Positions 32,372-37,499 of a DNA stretch of 37,499 bases are shown here, piece by piece. Under the pieces are notes generated by a model that was given only the letters and a program-made list of their open reading frames with translations, did not search any database and was not told where the DNA came from. The position numbers and the translations under genes are program-made. The DNA comes from Aquificota bacterium. GTDB taxonomy: Bacteria > Thermosulfidibacterota > Thermosulfidibacteria > Thermosulfidibacterales > Thermosulfidibacteraceae. Numbering within the stretch: the first letter of the stretch is position 1; each line of letters opens with the position of its first letter. Location: contig WGAU01000030.1 in NCBI GenBank assembly GCA_015494645.1, positions 1 through 37,499 on the forward strand. Direction: 5' to 3'.

Positions 32372-33373
32372 CTACCTCACCACCACCCTTCCACTACCCT
32401 TAACTACGTATCCTACACAGGGATACCTGTACAGTCCAGCCCTATCCTCGGGAACGGCCACGAGAAGTCCTCCGGAAGTCTGCGGATCAAAAAGGACCAT
32501 CTCCCAATCTCCCACATTCCTTTCAAACACCACCTTCTGGGAAAAGTATTCCCTATTCCTGTATGCTCCTGCGGGAATAAGTCCCATGGAAGCATACTCA
32601 AAGGCCTCTTCAATAACAGGGATTTTCTCCACCTCCACCACAATATCAAACTCACCGGAAGAGCACATCTCAAGGGCATGGCCGATAAAGCCAAATCCTG
32701 TAACATCTGTTGCGGCAACAGCTCCCACCTCAAGCATCTTCAACGAAGCCTCTTTATTTAATTTCCTCATAGACTCAACAGCTTTCTCCACCGCCTCTTC
32801 TGAAGCAAGACCGGCCTTTATGGCAGTGGTAACTATCCCAACCCCTAGGGGCTTTGTTAGATAGAGCAAAGCACCTTCTTCAAGGGTACTGTTTCTCACC
32901 ACCCTTTCCGGATGAACCCTGCCCACAACACACAATCCGTATTTCGGCTCCTCATCATCTACACTGTGCCCTCCAACAAGGAATGCCCCTGCTTCCTTAA
33001 CCTTCCTCAAACCTCCCACCACAACGCCCCTTGCAACCTCCGCAGGAAAAGCACAGGGAAGACAGAGGATATTCAGGGCAAACCAAGGGTCTCCCCCCAT
33101 GGCGTAAACATCACTTAAAGCGTTGGCAGCGGCTATTTCGCCGAAAAGCTCCGGATCATCCACCACAGGAGTGATAAAATCAACAGTAGCTACAAGGGCA
33201 AGGTCATCCGCTACCTTTACAACTGCCGCATCCTCAAAACCACCAAGTCCGGCAAGTACCTCCTCACCTAAAGGTAAAGCCAACCCCTCCAGAACTTCTG
33301 CAAGGTCCGCCGGACCTATCTTGGCCCCTCAGCCAGAGGCCTTAACCATCTGGGTAAGCTTTATTTCCTTCAT
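32372..33373 (-). CDS. selD: Selenophosphate synthetase (SelD), itself a selenoprotein with in-frame UGA
   Basis: SelD makes selenophosphate, the selenium donor for Sec-tRNA, from selenide and ATP. The complete frame starts at ATG 33373 (sharing ATGA with the yedF stop) and reads MKEIKLTQMVKASGUGAKIG, where UGA codon 15 (33331-33329) sits at the catalytic Cys/Sec position and is followed by the essential Lys18. Simple ORF callers would start at 33283 and lose these residues. Downstream are FITPVVDDPELFGEIAAANALSDVYAMGG and the C-terminal domain with TDVTGFGFIGHALEM. The length (333 with Sec) is normal. A SECIS-like hairpin follows the UGA. Confidence 0.93.
33303..33317 (-). promoter_or_regulatory. 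SECIS-like hairpin in selD mRNA
   Basis: In the transcript, twelve bases after UGA begins the stem AGGUCC, paired with GGACCU, with a three-base loop GGC. Guanosines occupy the first two loop positions, at 18 and 19 bases after UGA, as required for SelB binding in bacteria. The stem lies within coding sequence and is conserved with the codon frame. SelB is not encoded in the window. Confidence 0.75.
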
Positions 33374-33954
33374 ATCCTCACCACGGAAGCAGATCCCAAC
33401 AGGCTCTCAACGGTATCGTACATATTGGTCACACTTCCCACCACAAGCTTATCCTTCAAACCAAAGTACTCCAAACATGTGCCACAGGATAATATCTCTA
33501 CTCCTTCTCTCTCAAGTTCCTTCAAAACATCCGCCACTTTAGAGCCTTCGGTGGTAAGATAGACACCGCGATTTATAAAGATAAGTTTTTTAGGCTTTAC
33601 TGAAGACTCTCTCAAAGTCGCTATAAACGCCCTTATTAGAATCTGGCCAAGCTCCCTATCCTCACCCATGGAATCTGACAAAAAGATCATGACCTTATCG
33701 GATGTTGTTTTGTCTTCAACCTGAGGTAGAGAACAGGCGTATCCCTTGGTGATAATAAGGCGATACCCCCACTCCTCCTCTTTAATTTCAAGCGAGCACC
33801 CCTGCTTCTGAGCAAACCTCGCCACATTCTCCTTAGAAGCGGGATTGTCAACAAGCACCTCTACAATGCCCTCTTCAATGCCCTCAAGGGCCTCTTTGGT
33901 CATGAGAACCGGCTTGGGACAGGCACATCCTCTCGCATCAACAACCATTTCCAC
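33370..33954 (-). CDS. yedF: Selenium metabolism protein YedF
   Basis: A 194-residue fusion of a TusA-like sulfur/selenium carrier domain (residues 1-75, VVDARGCACPKPVLMTKEAL with the reactive Cys in CPKP) and a DsrE-like domain (about 90-194, MIFLSDSMGEDRELGQILI, ILSCGTCLEYFGLKDKL). This layout is that of YedF, which is restricted to organisms that use selenium. It overlaps the cysteine desulfurase stop by 17 bases and selD by four, so the three are probably co-translated. It may hand selenium from the desulfurase to SelD; that route is an inference. Confidence 0.92.
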   Translation of the reverse strand: MEMVVDARGCACPKPVLMTKEALEGIEEGIVEVLVDNPASKENVARFAQKQGCSLEIKEEEWGYRLIITKGYACSLPQVEDKTTSDKVMIFLSDSMGEDRELGQILIRAFIATLRESSVKPKKLIFINRGVYLTTEGSKVADVLKELEREGVEILSCGTCLEYFGLKDKLVVGSVTNMYDTVESLLGSASVVRI

Positions 33955-35107
33955 CCTCCGCTATGCTTTTCACAGCATCAACGGCAAGCTTCACATCCTC
34001 TTCACTGTTGAAGGGTCCCAAAGAAAACCTAACAGTACCTTTGGGATATGTACCATAGGCCTTGTGCGCCCACGGAGCACAGTGAAGCCCAGGCCTTGAA
34101 GCGATGCCAAACTCCCTGTCAAGGACAGAAGAAACCTGGGCAGCATCCATCCCTTCTATTACGAAAGATACCACAGGCACCCGCTTATCAATCCTCTCCA
34201 GATCGGCAAAAACCCTCACTTTAGATATACCTTTAAGTCCCTCAACAAGAGACTCAAAAAGTCCCATCTCATGTTTTCTAATCTTCTCCACTCCCTTCTC
34301 AATTACCCACTCAATACCAGCTTGAAGACCTGCAAGGCCATGCACATTCAATGTCCCACTCTCAAACCTGTCCGGCAAGACATCGGGTTGCTCATCAAGT
34401 TCTGAATAACTCCCCGTACCTCCCCTGATCATAGGAGCGAGTTGATACGCAGCAGGGATGAACAGACCGCCTACCCCCTGAGGACCAAGAAGCCCCTTAT
34501 GTCCGGTGAAGACAACAAAGACATTGTCAAAATCTCCTACATCAAAGGGATAGGCGCCCAAGGTCTGGGTTGCATCAACCACCACAGGGACTTTGACCTT
34601 ACGAGCCACCTCCTCAAAAGGCGTAACCACGCCAAATACATTGCTGGCATGATTTATGCAAATAACCCTCGTCTCCGAATCCACGAGGGAAAGGATGCTT
34701 TTCGGCTCAACATAGCCCGAAGGAGAAGTCCCAGCGATACGAAGCTCTATTCCATTTCTCTTGCACCAGTACTTCAGGGGCCTTGCCACTGCATTGTGCT
34801 CCAACGCAGTGGCCACAACATTTCCCCCGCTAACCTCAGAAAGCAATCCGTAAATGGCAAAATTTGCCGCATAGGTAGCGTTCATGGTGAAGATTACACG
34901 TTCAAGATGATCCACATTGAGAAGCTCAGCGATAAGTTTTCTGCACCTATAGACAATTCTTGCCGCCTCTACAGAAAGTATGTGTCCGGAACGCCCCGGA
35001 TTTCCCCCAATACCTTTCCCGTATTCCAAAAGTTTCTCCCAAACACTTTCCGGTTTGGGGAAGGAAGTAGCAGCGTTGTCAAGGTAGCAAACGTTCAAAG
35101 CCCTCAT
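33938..35107 (-). CDS. Cysteine desulfurase/selenocysteine lyase-type aminotransferase class V
   Basis: A 389-residue pyridoxal phosphate enzyme of the NifS/SufS family, closest to the group of unnamed cysteine desulfurases (TIGR01977). The PLP-lysine is in FTGHKGLLGPQGVGG, and the reactive Cys is in RPGLHCAPWAHKAYGTYP. CYLDNAATSFPKPESVW at the N-terminus is classic. It could release sulfur from cysteine or selenium from selenocysteine; the yedF-selD neighbours favour a selenium role. The start overlaps the DUF3343 gene by 29 bases. Confidence 0.88.
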   Translation of the reverse strand: MRALNVCYLDNAATSFPKPESVWEKLLEYGKGIGGNPGRSGHILSVEAARIVYRCRKLIAELLNVDHLERVIFTMNATYAANFAIYGLLSEVSGGNVVATALEHNAVARPLKYWCKRNGIELRIAGTSPSGYVEPKSILSLVDSETRVICINHASNVFGVVTPFEEVARKVKVPVVVDATQTLGAYPFDVGDFDNVFVVFTGHKGLLGPQGVGGLFIPAAYQLAPMIRGGTGSYSELDEQPDVLPDRFESGTLNVHGLAGLQAGIEWVIEKGVEKIRKHEMGLFESLVEGLKGISKVRVFADLERIDKRVPVVSFVIEGMDAAQVSSVLDREFGIASRPGLHCAPWAHKAYGTYPKGTVRFSLGPFNSEEDVKLAVDAVKSIAEGGNGC

Positions 35108-35303
35108 TGTAAACAGACTCCACTTTCAAACCTTTCAAAACTTCCATTACCCTTTCAAGAGGCTCCTCTGTCTTTATGCACAGACCACAGCCAGCAGATA
35201 TACTCTTGGGAACAGGCATAAGCTCACAAGATAACCCACACTCCAACATCCTCTCTTCCGCTTTAAGGGCCTCAGTGGTACTATGAAACACTACATAGAT
35301 CAT
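35079..35303 (-). CDS. DUF3343 protein (putative Se/S carrier)
   Basis: A 74-residue protein of the DUF3343 family, annotated as a putative selenium or sulfur carrier because it is found in selenium gene clusters. MIYVVFHSTTEALKAEERML leads to the Cys pair in ISAGCGLCIKTEEP (about residues 38-43). The longer frame to 35369 begins with unrelated residues; ATG 35303 matches the family start. No strong ribosome site is seen, and the promoter boxes lie very close to the start. It heads the DUF3343-desulfurase-yedF-selD operon. Confidence 0.82.
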   Translation of the reverse strand: MIYVVFHSTTEALKAEERMLECGLSCELMPVPKSISAGCGLCIKTEEPLERVMEVLKGLKVESVYNEGFERLLP

Positions 35304-35312
35304 CTGAAGAAT

Positions 35313-35341
35313 GAAATACTCAACCGACAACTGATTTTCAA
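35313..35341 (-). promoter_or_regulatory. Candidate promoter of the selenium operon
   Basis: On the minus strand TTGAAA (35341-35336, five of six bases matching TTGACA) and TATTTC (35318-35313) are spaced by exactly 17 bases. The -10 box ends nine bases before the DUF3343 ATG, which would give a leader of only a few bases and fits the lack of a ribosome site. Confidence 0.45.
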
Positions 35342-35383
35342 ATTGAATAGACAAAAACAGAAGGATCAAAGAATAGAAAAAAG

Positions 35384-36559
35384 CTATTTCATAAGGAGAG
35401 CAACCCTTTCGTCCAACCTATCAAGCTGGGCTTTCACATACTCCAGGGCTTTGCCTTTAAGACGCCTTTTAACCACCCTCCTCACCCTAACCCTTGAATG
35501 CCTTGCAAGGAACCTAAGCGGGTTAACGAACCTTCCGTTCACTTTTATGCGAAAGTCCAAGTGGGGACCTGTGGCAAGTCCAGACATTCCCACATAACCA
35601 ATAACCTGTCCTTTCCTCACCCTGCTACCTACTTTTATACCTTTTGCGTATCTCGATAAATGAGCGTACTGCGTAACTATACCGCCTTTGTGTTTAATCT
35701 TTATTAACCTACCGTACCCACCGTACCACCCCTTGTATATAACCACACCGTCAGCCACACTCTTAACCGGTGTTCCCATGGGAGCCGCGTAATCCACTCC
35801 CAAATGGGGCCTGACGATACCGAGGATAGGGTGAAGCCTGTGCCACGAATACCCGCTAGAAATCCTCTTATACCTCAGAGGTGCTCTCAACCAACTATCA
35901 ACCCCAATGGGCGATGCCAAAAAAGCACCTTTCAACGGATAACCCTTACTGTCGTAATAGGCCCCTTTGTAGTAAACCGCCTCCGCCTTTACCTTCTTCC
36001 CCACATATTTTGCCACAAGGATCCTACCGTACTTTTCGTTCCCAAACTCGTCCCTCAAATGCTCACATATAAAAGCATAGTAATCCCCTGGTCTGGTCCA
36101 TGTGTGAAAATCTATCCTGTGCTTGAATATGCTCACAAACTGATAGGCAAGCTTGGTGTCTCCTGTTTTCTCGTAAATAGAATAAAAGACAGAATCCCCC
36201 TCCTTGAGCACCCCGACAAATACCCTCTTTTCTATCTCCACCTTCCCTTTCTTCTCCATCACGTCCAAGGTTCTGAGATCCACATCGTAGATAACTCCAA
36301 CATCATAGGGAATCTCCAGTCGCACCGGAATTCCATTTTCCCAATCTATGAAGTACTGGAATCCTTCCCTCACGTTGTGCAGATTCACATACCTTTCAAG
36401 GGCTCCAGCAACAAGGGTGGCCTCTTCCCTGCTTATGTAATGGTCAACCAGCGAATCAACAAAACTCTCGCCCTTTTCAACCATTACCTTTTGAAGTTGT
36501 GCCTGGGATAAAACGGGAAAGAAAAGTACAAGCAAGAAAACAATTACTTTCCTAAGCAA
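35384..36559 (-). CDS. M23-family murein endopeptidase (MepM/NlpD-like)
   Basis: A secreted zinc peptidase expected to cut peptidoglycan cross-links. The protein has 391 residues from a TTG start at 36559, where GGGAGG is at proper spacing; the open frame continues to 36625 through the promoter. A signal peptide follows (LLRKVIVFLLVLFFPVLSQA). The middle (about 30-230) is the OapA/Csd3-type helper region. The LytM domain near the C-terminus has HPILGIVRPHLGVDYAAPMGTP (the HxxxD zinc motif), TQYAHLSRYAKGI and TGPHLDFRI (the HxH motif). A basic tail follows. The next gene on the same strand is the selenium operon. Confidence 0.88.
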   Translation of the reverse strand: MLRKVIVFLLVLFFPVLSQAQLQKVMVEKGESFVDSLVDHYISREEATLVAGALERYVNLHNVREGFQYFIDWENGIPVRLEIPYDVGVIYDVDLRTLDVMEKKGKVEIEKRVFVGVLKEGDSVFYSIYEKTGDTKLAYQFVSIFKHRIDFHTWTRPGDYYAFICEHLRDEFGNEKYGRILVAKYVGKKVKAEAVYYKGAYYDSKGYPLKGAFLASPIGVDSWLRAPLRYKRISSGYSWHRLHPILGIVRPHLGVDYAAPMGTPVKSVADGVVIYKGWYGGYGRLIKIKHKGGIVTQYAHLSRYAKGIKVGSRVRKGQVIGYVGMSGLATGPHLDFRIKVNGRFVNPLRFLARHSRVRVRRVVKRRLKGKALEYVKAQLDRLDERVALLMK

Positions 36560-36596
36560 GCTCCCATCCTCCCTCAAAATCAAACCACCTTGTAAA

Positions 36597-36625
36597 AAGC
36601 TACAGCAGGCCATCCCTCCTGTCAA
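36597..36625 (-). promoter_or_regulatory. Promoter of the murein endopeptidase gene
   Basis: A consensus TTGACA (36625-36620) and TAGCTT (36602-36597) on the minus strand are separated by exactly 17 bases. Transcription would begin near 36590, about 30 bases before the TTG start. This placement also argues against the longer upstream open frame being coding. Confidence 0.6.
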
Positions 36626-36632
36626 GCTTGAC
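36621..36632. promoter_or_regulatory. Perfect 12-base palindrome between divergent genes
   Basis: GTCAAGCTTGAC is an exact palindrome in the 129-base gap between the endopeptidase and lipoprotein genes. It contains the -35 box of the leftward promoter and a TTGACT (36628-36633) pointing right. It may be an operator, or just two promoter boxes back to back. Confidence 0.35.
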
Positions 36633-36688
36633 TATTCTCACAAGAAAAGCCACACTTATCCTAATAGTTCCAAGCAGGGAGGCAAGGT

Positions 36689-37423
36689 ATGAAGAGGTTA
36701 ACCATCGCAGCAGCCATATTTCTAACTCTTTTAACGGGATGCTCATCCTATCAAGAAACCGTTCAGCCTATAAAGATACCCCAGTATCAGAGCAAAAAGG
36801 TTGAAGTTAACGGTGCCTATATCATCGCAGAAGCCTACGTTGAACCTAAAATAGCCAAAGAAAAGTTCGGCTTTGACATAAGAGGGGCGGGAATAATACC
36901 GGTGCAGGTGGTTATACAGAACAACGGCAACCACACTATTCTTATAGACGAGGAACAAACCTTCCTGATTGATGAGAAGGGTCAAGGGTGGCCTCTTTTA
37001 AGCTTTGAGCAGGTGTACAACAGGATTAAAGATAAAGTAGAAATCGGAGAAGCCGTGCAGGGAGCCAAAAAGCCTTCCATACTGGGAGCTGCAGCGGGGG
37101 CTATCATAGGAGCAGCCATAGCTATTGTTTCTGGAGAAAACGTGGGAAAAGCCACAGGAAAAGGTGCAGCAGCAGGAGCAGCAGCAGGAATTCTCATCGG
37201 AGGAGCACAATCCATGGCCCAAGCAGAGGAAAAAATCAAGGATGATCTCACCCACAAGACTTTAAGAAACAGAGTTATAGCTCCCAAGGAATTAGTTCAC
37301 GGTTTCCTATTTTTCCCAGGAAGAAAAGAAGAAGCGCAATCTGTAAAAGTGCTGAGGCTGGCCCTGAGATTTGATAACAGTCCCCACCCCAAAATAGTTG
37401 AAATACCTCTGAAAAGGATGTAA
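36689..37423 (+). CDS. Lipoprotein with glycine-zipper region
   Basis: A 244-residue predicted lipoprotein: MKRLTIAAAIFLTLLTGCSS has a signal peptide with the lipobox LTGC. An extracellular or periplasmic domain (about residues 25-125) resembles beta-rich accessory folds, without a clear family. The region at about 131-175 is a glycine zipper of GxxxG repeats (LGAAAGAIIGAAIA and KGAAAGAAAGILIGG), which would pack as a membrane hairpin. Function is unknown; similar layouts occur in outer-membrane stress lipoproteins. Ribosome site GGGAGG precedes the ATG. It is transcribed away from the endopeptidase gene. Confidence 0.75.
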   Translation: MKRLTIAAAIFLTLLTGCSSYQETVQPIKIPQYQSKKVEVNGAYIIAEAYVEPKIAKEKFGFDIRGAGIIPVQVVIQNNGNHTILIDEEQTFLIDEKGQGWPLLSFEQVYNRIKDKVEIGEAVQGAKKPSILGAAAGAIIGAAIAIVSGENVGKATGKGAAAGAAAGILIGGAQSMAQAEEKIKDDLTHKTLRNRVIAPKELVHGFLFFPGRKEEAQSVKVLRLALRFDNSPHPKIVEIPLKRM

Positions 37424-37455
37424 GTCTTTCCTCAAACCAAACGGGGGTAGTAGTC

Positions 37456-37499
37456 ATGATTTGGAACGACGAATACGAAACCATGCCAAGGGAGGCTCT
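37456..37499 (+). CDS. Probable phenylacetate-CoA ligase-family protein (first 14 codons, cut by window edge)
   Basis: The window ends inside this frame. MIWNDEYETMPREA matches the start of PaaK-type adenylate-forming ligases (typically MIWxxExETMxREEL). GGGGG lies nine bases before the ATG, and the upstream lipoprotein gene ends 32 bases earlier on the same strand. The call rests on 14 residues only; the rest must be read in the neighbouring sequence. Confidence 0.6.
   Translation, partial: MIWNDEYETMPREA

Noticed and set aside
32372..33283. Shorter selD frame starting at 33283 as the full gene
   Set aside because: It lacks the catalytic N-terminus. The same frame continues upstream through one TGA to a start that overlaps yedF exactly as expected.
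33329..33331. In-frame stop in selD as a nonsense mutation or pseudogene
   Set aside because: The codon is at the known Sec position, the hairpin is placed correctly and the gene lies in a selenium operon. A random nonsense mutation would not give all three.
34442..35221. Plus-strand frame of 259 residues opposite the cysteine desulfurase
   Set aside because: No recognisable motif or ribosome site; antisense to a strongly conserved gene.
36559..36625. Extended N-terminus for the murein endopeptidase (start at 36625)
   Set aside because: The extension runs through the -35/-10 promoter boxes and the ribosome site. The TTG at 36559 begins a clean signal peptide.
1..37499. CRISPR arrays, tRNA or rRNA genes, insertion sequences, integrases
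   Set aside because: No repeated spacer pattern, no tRNA-like cloverleaf in the short gaps and no transposase or integrase-like protein were found. The gaps are too short to hold most such elements.

Overview
The window is a dense, almost gap-free stretch of a bacterial chromosome with 47 protein genes (two cut by the window edges). I see no rRNA, tRNA, CRISPR array, insertion sequence or phage gene. No gene-free stretch exceeds about 130 bases, and most neighbouring genes touch or overlap by ATGA, TGATG or a few tens of bases. The host looks like a motile, Gram-negative, probably thermophilic and anaerobic bacterium from a deep lineage (Thermosulfidibacter, Thermodesulfobacteria or Aquificota-like; this placement is inference). 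The reasons are a flagellar MS-ring operon, a lipoprotein and an ArnT-type lipid glycosyltransferase, a TtuA/TtuB pair for tRNA 2-thiouridine (typical of thermophiles), Rex redox control, pyruvate phosphate dikinase, archaeal-type NMN adenylyltransferase and a selenium operon.

Left part (1-8470). A flagellar operon flgB-flgC-fliE-fliF runs leftward, preceded by a membrane-anchored Clp-fold serine protease. A divergent tRNA methylthiotransferase (mtaB) converges on ppdK. A membrane diguanylate cyclase and a small DUF59 (MIP18-type) protein follow, transcribed divergently.

Middle (8473-24980). A leftward block carries ispB-type prenyl synthase, AMMECR1 protein (amrA), the AmmeMemoRadiSam radical SAM enzyme (amrS) and rluD-type pseudouridine synthase. 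A rightward metal ABC transporter pair (ATPase and permease) follows. Then a long leftward run begins, in transcription order: rex, a divergent PII protein, rpiB, glyA, dCMP deaminase, nrdR, ktrB, a CNNM/CorC protein, agmatinase, a TIGR01212 radical SAM protein, ttuB, ttuA, a DUF454-like protein, cheR, a PilZ protein and an ArnT-like transferase. rex sits behind a good promoter with a near-perfect Rex operator at its start site, so it is probably self-regulated.

Right part (25035-37499). The leftward order is mepM-like peptidase; DUF3343, cysteine desulfurase, yedF, selD (selenium genes); nadM, cinA; thpR, a previously untracked 59-residue coiled-coil ORF, dgt; hemL; slipin; and the membrane part of an ATP synthase locus, atpZ-atpI-atpB-atpE, closed by a hairpin terminator. 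selD is itself a selenoprotein gene: an in-frame UGA at codon 15 replaces the catalytic Cys and is followed by a hairpin that fits a bacterial SECIS element. A glycine-zipper lipoprotein and the first codons of a probable phenylacetate-CoA ligase run rightward at the end.

The best candidates for follow-up are the UGA-containing selD in its selenium operon, the divergent PII beside an autoregulated rex, the TtuB-like sulfur carrier ending in Arg-Gly instead of Gly-Gly, and the 59-residue protein translationally coupled on both sides.
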